Assembly (NCBI GenBank): GCA_964633955.1
Contig: CAZWIA010000034.1
Location: 1-10,384, forward strand
DNA from: JAQBQQ01 sp964633955
GTDB lineage: Bacteria; Patescibacteriota; Gracilibacteria; Peribacterales; Peribacteraceae
Direction: 5' to 3'
DNA length: 10,384 nucleotides
A program made the position numbers and the translations under genes. Position 1 is the stretch's first letter; each line of letters opens with the position of its first letter. The notes beneath the pieces are model-generated. The model was not told the DNA's origin, made no database searches, and worked only from the letters and a program-made list of their open reading frames with translations. Below, in pieces: positions 5,491 through 10,384 of this stretch.

Positions 5491-6177
5491 TCATGCTTCC
5501 ATGTTGTCCCGCCCCTCCCACTCCGCCAAGAAGCGTTCCACAAAGTCCTCCATGTACTGGTGACGGCTGTCTGCAATCCGCTTGGCGGCCGCCGTATGCA
5601 GGCGGTCTCTCAGGAGGAAGAGCTTCTCATGGAAGTGGTTAATGGTGGTTCCCTGACTGTTCCTGTACGCCTCAAACGTCTGGTGCATCTCCGGTCCCGC
5701 ATCCGGGTGGTACATGAGCCGGTTGGCGTGGCCGCCGTAGGCAAAAGCGCGGCCAATGCCGATCGCACCCAGCGCGTCCAGCCGGTCGGCATCCTGAACG
5801 ATCTCACCTTCCTTGGACCGTGGTTTGGTCCGGACGCCGGCGCCCTTGAAGGAGACATCCTCCATCACCTGGCACACACGCCGGATGACGTCCTCATCCG
5901 TACCGATCGACGCGAGCCATTCCCGCGCCGCGCGCGGGCCCGCCGTCAGGTCTCCGCCGTGGAACTTCCAGTCCGCGATATCGTGCAGCAGGGCTCCTAG
6001 TTCCACGACCAGCGGATCAGCATCGCCCTCCAGCTCCGTGAGCCGCACCGCCATCCGGTGCACGCGGACGATGTGCCACCAGTCATGGCCCGTGCCCTCT
6101 CCCTCCAGCTTGGCGCGGACGTGCTCCTTGGTCCGTTCAATCAGCGCGGTCTGTTCCAGTGTGGCAGCGGAAGTCAT
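5491..6177 (-). CDS. HD-domain phosphohydrolase (YedJ/YpgQ type)
   Basis: A soluble 228-aa HD-superfamily enzyme. The metal-site residues are in order: His31-Asp32 in GHDWWHIVRVHRMA, the HD pair His65-Asp66 in ALLHDIADWKF, and QDADRLDALGAIGIGRAFAYGG (Asp129-Asp133). The tail NHFHEKLFLLRDRLHTAAAKRIADSRHQYMEDFV is typical of the YedJ/YpgQ group. Members studied hydrolyse nucleotide or other phosphate bonds; here the substrate is not known. The frame continues to 6261, but the ATG at 6177 begins the conserved region and has a -10-like box seven bases upstream, with no Shine-Dalgarno. It is divergent from the VOC gene. The next gene on the same strand, the lipoprotein, begins 166 bp downstream, so a shared transcript is uncertain. 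Confidence 0.9.
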   Translation of the reverse strand: MTSAATLEQTALIERTKEHVRAKLEGEGTGHDWWHIVRVHRMAVRLTELEGDADPLVVELGALLHDIADWKFHGGDLTAGPRAAREWLASIGTDEDVIRRVCQVMEDVSFKGAGVRTKPRSKEGEIVQDADRLDALGAIGIGRAFAYGGHANRLMYHPDAGPEMHQTFEAYRNSQGTTINHFHEKLFLLRDRLHTAAAKRIADSRHQYMEDFVERFLAEWEGRDNMEA

Positions 6178-6184
6178 GGCAGGG

Positions 6185-6190
6185 AGTGTA
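6185..6190 (-). promoter_or_regulatory. -10 box of the HD gene (leaderless)
   Basis: TACACT (6190..6185) ends seven bases before the ATG at 6177, placing the transcription start on or beside the start codon. No convincing -35 is seen. It repeats the arrangement found before the reductase and ligase genes. Confidence 0.4.
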
Positions 6191-6205
6191 GCGCGGGGAG
6201 GGGAT

Positions 6206-6234
6206 TTGGCTACGCCCGGTTGGGCAGGTAGCAT
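6206..6234 (+). promoter_or_regulatory. Promoter candidate of the VOC gene
   Basis: TTGGCT (6206-6211, 4 of 6), a 17-bp spacer and TAGCAT (6229-6234, 4 of 6). The ATG follows 26 bp later, after the pyrimidine-rich stretch CCTTCCCCCCTTCC; no Shine-Dalgarno. It is divergent from the HD-gene promoter about 16 bp away. Confidence 0.45.
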
Positions 6235-6260
6235 CACGGCGATCCTTCCCCCCTTCCGCA

Positions 6261-6808
6261 ATGGACAAGCTGGTGCACTTTGAGATCCCGGTGGATGACA
6301 TGGCCCGCGCCAAGGACTTCTATGGCTCCCTCTTTGGCTGGCAGCTGTCTGACTGGCAGATGCCGGACGGATCCGTCTACGTGGGCGCGCGGACGGTGGA
6401 GGTGGATGACAAGCAGACGCCCAAAGAACCGGGCGCGATCAACGGAGGCATGGTGGCCCGGTCCGCGGAAGTGCCGGCGCCTGTCTTTGCTGTGCACGTA
6501 AAGTCGATCGATGAGACGCTGCAGAAGATCCAAGCCAAGGGCGGCACACTGGTCCGGCCCAAGACNNNNNNNNNNNNNNNNNNNNNNNNNNNNNNNNNNN
6601 NNNNNNNNNNNNNNNNNNNNNNNNNNNNNNNNNNNNNNNNNNNNNNNNNNNNNNNNNNNNNNNNNATGAGACGCTGCAGAAGATCCAAGCCAAGGGCGGC
6701 ACACTGGTCCGGCCCAAGACGGACATCATGGGCATGGGCTTCTACGCCTACGTGAAGGACAGCGAGGGCAATGTTCTAGGCCTGTGGGAGGATGCGCCAA
6801 AGGGGTGA
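6261..6808 (+). CDS. VOC-family (glyoxalase/dioxygenase fold) protein, split by assembly gap
   Basis: The N-terminal part reads MDKLVHFEIPVDDMARAKDFYGSLFGWQL, the usual opening of small VOC proteins (metal-ligand-type His6, FYGSLFGW). The C-terminal part reads DIMGMGFYAYVKDSEGNVLGLWEDAPKG, the usual closing strand. A run of 100 N lies between, and the 55 bases before and after it are identical. Removing the N and one copy joins 6261-6565 to 6721-6808: 393 nt, an in-frame 130-aa protein of normal single-module length. As printed the frame is broken, so an automatic pipeline would call two fragments. VOC proteins include metal-dependent lyases, isomerases and dioxygenases, plus ligand- or drug-binding proteins. 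This subgroup is mostly uncharacterised, so no reaction is assigned. Confidence 0.85.
6511..6565 (+). repeat. 55-bp contig-end duplicate, left copy
   Basis: Identical to 6666-6720 and directly abutting the N-run. It encodes the VOC segment from ETLQKIQAKGG to the Lys after RP. I read it as the same genomic bases present at the ends of two contigs, not as a biological repeat. Confidence 0.9.
6566..6665. other. Assembly gap (100 N), probably false
   Basis: Exactly 100 N, a scaffolder's placeholder length. The flanking 55-bp sequences are identical and collapse to an intact VOC reading frame, so no bases are likely missing; the true sequence is probably 155 bp shorter here. Confidence 0.95.
6666..6720 (+). 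repeat. 55-bp contig-end duplicate, right copy
   Basis: Second copy of 6511-6565, starting at the first base after the N-run. A length of 55 equals a common assembler k-mer size. Confidence 0.9.
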
Positions 6809-6850
6809 GAGAAGGGAGTTAGCCGGAATTCTGGCAGCACAGAGCCAAGT

Positions 6851-6878
6851 TTGACACATAATCCTATTGGGATATTGC
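6851..6878 (+). promoter_or_regulatory. Promoter candidate of spoVG
   Basis: Consensus -35 TTGACA (6851-6856), a 16-bp spacer and a poor -10 TATTGC (6873-6878). An alternative is TTGCGC/TACTCT with the -10 at 6897-6902. Either gives a leader of about 40-70 nt ending in the SD AGGAG (6939-6943), seven bases before the GTG start at 6951. Confidence 0.4.
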
Positions 6879-6950
6879 GCGTACTTGAGAGGGCATTACT
6901 CTGTGGGGGCAGATCCTTGACCTCACCGCATCCCAGCCAGGAGACCCCGC

Positions 6951-7358
6951 GTGAACATCACAGAAGTACGCATCAAGCTTGTGGAGAAGAAGCGCGATCG
7001 ATTCCTTGCGTTTGTGTCTATCGTGATCGACGGATCCTTTGTCGTGAAGGATCTGAAGCTCATTGATGGCTGCAGGGGCAAGTTCGTTTCCATGCCCAGC
7101 GAGAGGCGCATGGAATACTGCGAGCATTGCGGCTGCAAGAACCACCTGCGTGCCAATTACTGCAACAAGTGCGGCTGTATGCTTAGGCGTGATGCCACGC
7201 ATGAGCCGCTGTATTTGGATATCGCCCACCCGATTACTGCCGAGGCTCGGGAGGCCATTCACCACGCTGTGATCCAGGCCTACGAGGAAGAACTGAAGCG
7301 CGCCGAACTCTCTGGGTCCGTGTCCACCCGTGATGACCTGAACGGGAAGGTGGCGTAG
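6951..7358 (+). CDS. spoVG: SpoVG-family protein with inserted zinc ribbon
   Basis: A 135-aa protein. Residues 1-50 (NITEVRIKLV, AFVSIVIDGSFVVKDLKLIDG, GKFVSMPSER) match the SpoVG fold, and residues 87-115 (LYLDIAHPITAEAREAIHHAVIQAYEEEL) match its second half (DIAHPI). Between them, about 55-80, sits an extra module EYCEHCGCKNHLRANYCNKCGCML with Cys57-x2-Cys60 and Cys71-x2-Cys74, a zinc ribbon. SpoVG proteins are small dimeric DNA/RNA-binding regulators; in Bacillus they affect septation and sporulation, elsewhere gene expression. Sporulation is not implied here. The insertion falls in the loop before the conserved DIAHPI strand and should widen nucleic-acid contacts. I recall similar zinc-ribbon SpoVG versions in other phyla. 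Start: GTG with AGGAG seven bases upstream. It stands alone, followed by a strong terminator. Confidence 0.9.
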   Translation: MNITEVRIKLVEKKRDRFLAFVSIVIDGSFVVKDLKLIDGCRGKFVSMPSERRMEYCEHCGCKNHLRANYCNKCGCMLRRDATHEPLYLDIAHPITAEAREAIHHAVIQAYEEELKRAELSGSVSTRDDLNGKVA

Positions 7359-7398
7359 GAGAAATTCCTGCTAGTCAGAAGGTCATGGCCTGTTCCCA

Positions 7399-7431
7399 CC
7401 CGCCTCCGCGTTCTGTGGAGGTGGGGTTTTT
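7399..7431 (+). terminator. Intrinsic terminator of spoVG
   Basis: CCCGCCTCC pairs with GGAGGTGGG (one G-U), extended by two inner pairs around a GTTCT loop, and is followed by TTTTT. It lies 40 nt after the spoVG stop. Confidence 0.88.
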
Positions 7432-7480
7432 GTATGCTTTCAATATCGATCACCATCCTGCGATGCACAGAGAAATACTT

Positions 7481-7544
7481 CTCATGGTTTACCATGAGCG
7501 AGTCCGCCGTAGGCGGACGAATCGCCTGCCTGCCGGCAGGCAGG
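7481..7544. repeat. Cluster of three perfect palindromes (REP-like)
   Basis: Three inverted repeats follow one another within 64 bp: CTCATGG-TTTA-CCATGAG (7481-7498), GTCCGCC-GTA-GGCGGAC (7502-7518) and the uninterrupted 20-bp palindrome CCTGCCTGCCGGCAGGCAGG (7525-7544). The last ends two bases from the 3' end of the tRNA-Leu gene. They fill the space between two convergent units (spoVG on plus, tRNA-Leu on minus). None has a T-run beside it, so ordinary termination is unlikely. From memory the third palindrome resembles an extragenic repeat common in some CPR genomes (read through as LPAGRQA). Confidence 0.75.
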
Positions 7545-7546
7545 AA

Positions 7547-7633
7547 TGGTGCCCAGAAGAGGACTCGAACCTCCACATCCGCGAGGATACACGCTCCTGA
7601 AGCGTGCGCGTCTACCAATTCCGCCATCTGGGC
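7547..7633 (-). tRNA. tRNA-Leu (anticodon CAG)
   Basis: An 87-nt class II tRNA. The acceptor GCCCAGA pairs with TCTGGGC, followed by A and an encoded CCA. The anticodon stem CACGC/GCGTG holds the loop TTCAGGA, so the anticodon is CAG, reading CUG leucine codons. A long variable arm (about TATCCTCGCGGATG) and the T-loop GGTTCGAGTCC are present. CUG is frequent in the genes here. The 3' CCA is genome-encoded. Confidence 0.96.
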
Positions 7634-7678
7634 TAGGGGACCAAAGAACCAGCACGCAGCGTGCCTGGAGCGGAGCGG

Positions 7679-7717
7679 ATGGTAGCAGCCACCTACGGGC
7701 TTGGGAAACGGATTTTA
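7679..7717 (-). promoter_or_regulatory. Promoter candidates of tRNA-Leu
   Basis: Two -10-like boxes point toward the tRNA on the minus strand. TACCAT (7684..7679) has TTCCCA 17 bp upstream (7707..7702) and gives a leader of about 40 nt. TAAAAT (7717..7712, 5 of 6) has a weak CTGAAC 17 bp further up. The transcript leader holds a short GCACGC/GCGTGC inverted repeat (about 7652-7664). I cannot decide between the two. Confidence 0.35.
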
Positions 7718-7800
7718 CCGCTCAGCTCTCTGGTGTTCAGTCTTGGCTCTCTGCGGGTGCGGAAGGACGTCCGCAATAGGAAGAGCTGCGGAGAGTACCG

Positions 7801-7806
7801 TATGAT
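7801..7806 (+). promoter_or_regulatory. -10 box of the ligase gene (leaderless)
   Basis: TATGAT (5 of 6) is followed by six C and then the ATG at 7813, so the transcript should begin at the start codon or within a base or two. No Shine-Dalgarno and no clear -35. Confidence 0.55.
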
Positions 7807-7812
7807 CCCCCC

Positions 7813-9789
7813 ATGCGCATCGTCCCCTCGCTCCGGACAAGCCTGAACGTCCTCCTCGTTCTCCTAGCGTTCGTGATCCTCTGGAAAGGGGGCAAGAGCC
7901 TGGAGAGCACGTGGCTCATGACAGGTGCGGCGTGCCTGGTCGTCCTGGCGGCGTGGAACAGCCGGCCAGCGGAACCGTGGAAGCTGGGCGTGTCCGCCAC
8001 CCTCTGGTGGAGTTGTCTTCTCTTCATCCTCTGGACCGCGGTGACGTACGTACTCTCCACGACCAGAAACTACGGGCTGGATGAGGTGCTGCGGGAGGGC
8101 AGCCTGTTCCTGCTCCTGCCGGTGCTCGCGCGCGTGCTGCCCGGTGACGCGGGCAGGGCGTGGACCGACCGGTTCCTGCGGGTGATGACCTGGGTGACGC
8201 TTGTGGCGTGCGCGATCGGCATTGCCGTCTACGTGCTGCAGCCGGTGAACCGCATGGTGGGCACATTCTTTGATCACCGCTTCCACACGGATTACTGGCC
8301 CAACGCCTGGGCGGAGTTTTTGCTGCTCGCGTGGCCGGTTGCGGCGCTGTGGGCCATGGAAGAAGGAGCTGCGCGGCGCGGGCTGCGACTCATGGTCCTG
8401 GGCGTCCTGTTCGGCTGTCTGCTCCTCAGCTACTCGCGCGGGGCGCTCCTCGCCTTCCTGGGACAGCTCTTCTGCCTGGCGCTCATCCAGGGCGCCCGCG
8501 TCCACAGAGGCTGGCGCGGAGGCGGAGCGGGTCCATTGCTCAGGCAGCTGGGCTTGCGCGCGGCTGTGCCGATCGTGCTTGCCGGGATCACTTTTGCCGC
8601 CGCCAACCTGGCGCGATCCCAGGTTTTTTCAGTGCAGAGCGTGGTGGAGAAGGTGACCTTCACCGCGGCGGAGGGTGCATCCTCCAAATCCGAACGGGCC
8701 CAGTTCTGGCGCCAGGCGGCGATCCTCACGCGCGGCCGGCCGATCACCGGGTACGGGCCCTACAGCTTCCGCTTCACGCAGCCGGCGCTGCAGGAGGGGG
8801 TCCTGCAGACGTCCGACCACCCCCACAACGTGTTCCTGAAACTGGGGGCTGAGCGGGGCGTTCCGGCGGTCATCCTCTTCCTGGTCATCCTTGGGTCCAT
8901 CCTGGCGCCCGCCCTCATCCGCCAGTTTGCGCCGGACCGCCTGCGGCAGCCGGGGCTCCAGCCGGACACGGCGTTCCTCATCGCCGTCCTGGGCGTGATC
9001 GCGCACCTGATGATTGACTACAACCTCCAGTTTATCGGCATCATCCTGCCGTTTGTCATCCTGCTCGCCTTGCTCGCCTCCGGCGACCGGCGGGAGGCGC
9101 GGACGTCCTCGCTCGCCCGGCGCGTGGGGTACGCGGAGGTCACGTTCGCCTGCGTCCTCTTGATCACTGCTGTCTGGGAGGGCCGCTTCCTGGTCCTCTC
9201 CTCCCTGGGACGGCGGGCGGAGGCGCAGGGAGACAGTCTTGTGGCGCTGGCGTGGTACCAGGCGTCAGCAGGCGAGTGGTTCTCCAGAGATCTCCTCCTG
9301 AGCCAGGCACGTCTCCTCATGGACCTGCGGGACTGGAGCCAGGCGGAGGAAGTACTGAACCGCTATGATCAGGAGAACAGTCAGGACTATCGATCGCTCA
9401 AGCTGCTCGCGGAACTGGCGCTCCTGCGGGGTGAAGCCGCAGAGGCAAGGGATCTCCTTTCCCTGGCCCTGCGCCGCGCCCTGTGGAACGACCTCTCCGT
9501 CCTGCGGCACCTCCTAGAACTGCAGGCCGATGCGCGGGATTCAACCGGAAATTTACCCCCGGAGGCCGTCATGACGGCCCTGCGCGCGTATCACGCCGCC
9601 ATTCTGCAGAACGCCCACTTCATTGGCCTCTCCCAAAACGCAGAGGAGTTTCTTCATGCCGCCGACCGGGCGGCGCTGCTGTGGCCGGCGCACGCGGCGG
9701 AGCTGGATGAGCTGACGGAGGAAGTGACGCAGAAAGCCCGCTCGCTTAGGCAGGAGATCGCCGCCCGGCGGCCGGGATTTCTGTGGTAA
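7813..9789 (+). CDS. O-antigen ligase / Wzy_C-type polytopic membrane protein with TPR tail
   Basis: A 658-aa protein with about ten or more hydrophobic segments between residues 10 and 465, as in the WaaL/Wzy/PglL polymerase-ligase superfamily. Typical marks are LLSYSRGALLAFLGQ (204-218), the large outer loop with ITGYGPYSF (311-319) and SDHPHNVFLKLGAERG (334-349, His-bearing) and a late helix cluster. Residues 465-570 are soluble, with paired helices rich in Ala/Leu (AEAQGDSLVALAWYQASAG, RDWSQAEEVLNRYDQ, ELALLRGEAAEARDLL) that look like TPR repeats. Such enzymes join or polymerise lipid-linked glycans at the outer face of the membrane, for lipopolysaccharide, S-layer, exopolysaccharide or glycoprotein; the acceptor cannot be told from sequence. 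No other glycan genes are nearby. Start: ATG after a -10 box, with no SD. Confidence 0.88.
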   Translation: MRIVPSLRTSLNVLLVLLAFVILWKGGKSLESTWLMTGAACLVVLAAWNSRPAEPWKLGVSATLWWSCLLFILWTAVTYVLSTTRNYGLDEVLREGSLFLLLPVLARVLPGDAGRAWTDRFLRVMTWVTLVACAIGIAVYVLQPVNRMVGTFFDHRFHTDYWPNAWAEFLLLAWPVAALWAMEEGAARRGLRLMVLGVLFGCLLLSYSRGALLAFLGQLFCLALIQGARVHRGWRGGGAGPLLRQLGLRAAVPIVLAGITFAAANLARSQVFSVQSVVEKVTFTAAEGASSKSERAQFWRQAAILTRGRPITGYGPYSFRFTQPALQEGVLQTSDHPHNVFLKLGAERGVPAVILFLVILGSILAPALIRQFAPDRLRQPGLQPDTAFLIAVLGVIAHLMIDYNLQFIGIILPFVILLALLASGDRREARTSSLARRVGYAEVTFACVLLITAVWEGRFLVLSSLGRRAEAQGDSLVALAWYQASAGEWFSRDLLLSQARLLMDLRDWSQAEEVLNRYDQENSQDYRSLKLLAELALLRGEAAEARDLLSLALRRALWNDLSVLRHLLELQADARDSTGNLPPEAVMTALRAYHAAILQNAHFIGLSQNAEEFLHAADRAALLWPAHAAELDELTEEVTQKARSLRQEIAARRPGFLW

Positions 9790-9894
9790 AGGGACACGCA
9801 GAGACCCCCCTGCGGAGCAAGGTGGCGACCCAGAGGGAAGGGCACCCGGGGACCGGGATTCAGGGGTGCGTCGTTGCTTCTCCTCCCATCCCCG
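9790..9894. other. 3' region of the ligase gene, no clear gene
   Basis: GC-rich, no frame that I trust. CGCAG/CTGCG (from about 9798) and CCCGG-GGA-CCGGG (9846-9858, enclosed by GCACCC/GGGTGC) could form hairpins. Only a loosely T-containing stretch follows, so I see at best a weak terminator. Confidence 0.3.
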
Positions 9895-10008
9895 TTAGAA
9901 CGTGGGGAGCGTCAGCACCATCGTCACCATGACGGAGGTGATAAGCAGCGCATGCATGAGCATGAGCGGGAGCGAGGCGCGGCGTGAGGAGAACTTCACT
10001 GTTCCCAT
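9895..10008 (-). CDS. Possible 37-aa membrane microprotein
   Basis: From the ATG at 10008 the frame reads MGTVKFSSRRASLP followed by one hydrophobic helix (LMLMHALLITSVMVTMVLTL) and a short end. The charge pattern, with basic residues before the helix, is that of a single-pass membrane peptide. GGGAG stands four bases before the ATG, a short spacing. The same frame stays open upstream to 10251, but that part looks like random coding and lies across AT-rich noncoding DNA. Upstream, TTGACA (10050..10045) lacks a proper -10. Expression is unproven. Confidence 0.35.
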   Translation of the reverse strand: MGTVKFSSRRASLPLMLMHALLITSVMVTMVLTLPTF

Positions 10009-10212
10009 TCTACTCCCGGCGGTCAGCCTGAGCATTGTTAGATATGTCAAAAAAGTGTGTAGTAGCATATTTTCTTCGACCGGATTCTGCTCCCCCTGCT
10101 TCCGGCACAGACCCTCCGCGTCGATCGGCGTTCCGCGAATATGGACAAGGAGGCTGTTTATATTGTGAAATAGATAGTTAGAATGTGAAACAATCTCCAC
10201 ATTCACCCTGCG
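10009..10212. other. Intergenic region with AT-rich patches and spaced direct repeats
   Basis: No gene I would defend. Two AT-rich patches (about 10031-10076 and 10136-10204) stand out in this GC-rich window. TGTGAAA occurs twice (10164-10170, 10184-10190), exactly 20 bp apart, about two helical turns on the same DNA face, as operators often do. Which promoter they would serve is not clear; the nearest downstream unit on plus is tRNA-Pro, and on minus the 37-aa frame. Confidence 0.4.
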
Positions 10213-10266
10213 GGTCAATCCAGGACTGGATCCCGTGTGTCGGGATGCCATTCAGTCCGGTTGATC
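10213..10266. repeat. Long imperfect inverted repeat upstream of tRNA-Pro
   Basis: Three nested stems share one axis: GGTCAATC with GGTTGATC (8 bp, two G-U), GGACTG with CAGTCC (6 bp), and ATCCCG with CGGGAT (6 bp) closing a TGTGT loop. Small asymmetric internal loops separate them. The two strands can both fold. It ends four bases before the tRNA -35 box. The inner ATCCCG...CGGGAT core resembles REP-type extragenic palindromes of other bacteria. It has no T-run. Confidence 0.6.
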
Positions 10267-10270
10267 GGCG

Positions 10271-10298
10271 TTGGCAGGGGCGCGGAGCCTGCTAGAAT
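10271..10298 (+). promoter_or_regulatory. tRNA-Pro promoter
   Basis: -35 TTGGCA (10271-10276, 5 of 6), a 16-bp spacer and -10 TAGAAT (10293-10298, 5 of 6). Transcription would start near 10305, only a few bases before the mature tRNA 5' end at 10308. Confidence 0.75.
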
Positions 10299-10307
10299 GC
10301 CGCCGAT

Positions 10308-10383
10308 CGGGACGTAGCTCAGTTGGTAGAGTGCGCGGTTCGGGTCCGCGAGGTCGCTGGTTCGAGTCCAGTCGTCCCGACCA
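10308..10383 (+). tRNA. tRNA-Pro (anticodon CGG)
   Basis: A complete 76-nt cloverleaf. The acceptor CGGGACG pairs with CGTCCCG, with the C1-G72 pair typical of bacterial proline tRNAs. The D-stem is GCTC/GAGT, and the anticodon stem CGCGG/CCGCG has loop TTCGGGT, giving anticodon CGG for CCG codons. The variable loop is AGGTC, the T-arm GCTGG-TTCGAGT-CCAGT, then A and an encoded CCA ending one base before the window edge. Confidence 0.97.
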
Positions 10384-10384
10384 T

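Noticed and set aside
6511..6720. A true tandem duplication inside the VOC gene
   Set aside because: The copies are identical to the base, abut exactly 100 N, and collapse to a normal-length gene, which fits assembly overlap better.
7481..7544. CRISPR array or integron attC site at the palindrome cluster
   Set aside because: The three palindromes differ from each other, there are no equal-length repeats and spacers, and no attC core sequence is visible.
10141..10173. 10-codon frame ATG...TAG in the AT-rich patch
   Set aside because: No SD upstream and too short to judge; the AAGGAGG inside it does not lead to a usable start codon.
10009..10251. 118-aa minus-strand frame that includes the 37-aa peptide
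   Set aside because: The upstream part is low-quality coding, crosses AT-rich DNA and part of the long hairpin, and has no start signal; only the last 37 codons look protein-like.

Overview
This is a GC-rich bacterial stretch, probably from a metagenome assembly: a run of exactly 100 N is flanked by identical 55-bp ends, the signature of a scaffolder joining de Bruijn contigs. All genes read normally with the standard code, and TGA is a true stop for groEL, groES and several others. I cannot fix the taxon. A palindrome like CCTGCCTGCCGGCAGGCAGG, a DM13 protein, an eight-cysteine lipoprotein and mostly SD-less genes make me lean toward a Candidate Phyla Radiation-type lineage, such as a Peregrinibacteria relative. 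That is memory and inference, not proof.

Layout. 1-611 (minus): three small genes with strong Shine-Dalgarno sites. They are a 32-aa membrane microprotein overlapping a 91-aa membrane/coiled-coil protein, and the first codons of a third gene cut by the window edge. They have their own TTGACA promoter and sit behind the groEL terminator. 653-2821 (minus): the groES-groEL heat-shock operon with a sigma70-type promoter overlapped by a near-consensus CIRCE operator, so HrcA control is expected. 2907-3551 (plus): a membrane-anchored DM13 protein, divergent from groESL. 3576-6177 (minus): a PyrK/hydrogenase-gamma-like FAD/NAD(P) 2Fe-2S reductase, a lipoprotein with a C-terminal eight-cysteine cluster, and an HD-domain phosphohydrolase. 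6206-6808 (plus): a VOC (glyoxalase-fold) gene broken by the false gap. 6851-7431 (plus): a SpoVG-family nucleic-acid-binding protein with a zinc ribbon inserted in it, followed by a clear terminator. 7481-7633: three consecutive perfect palindromes next to a tRNA-Leu(CAG) on the minus strand. 7801-9789 (plus): an O-antigen-ligase/Wzy_C-type polytopic membrane protein with a TPR-like tail. 9790-10307: mostly noncoding, with a possible 37-aa membrane microprotein, AT-rich patches, spaced direct repeats and a long hairpin. 10271-10383 (plus): tRNA-Pro(CGG) with its own promoter.

The genes do not form one pathway. They are housekeeping (chaperonin, tRNAs), envelope (DM13, lipoprotein, ligase) and small-enzyme genes, mostly transcribed singly. 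The most instructive pattern is in expression signals. Three genes have a -10-like TAnnnT box ending 6-7 nt before the ATG, which predicts leaderless mRNAs. groES, groEL, the DM13 gene and the VOC gene have pyrimidine-rich leaders without SD. Only the small left-end genes and spoVG have strong SD sites.
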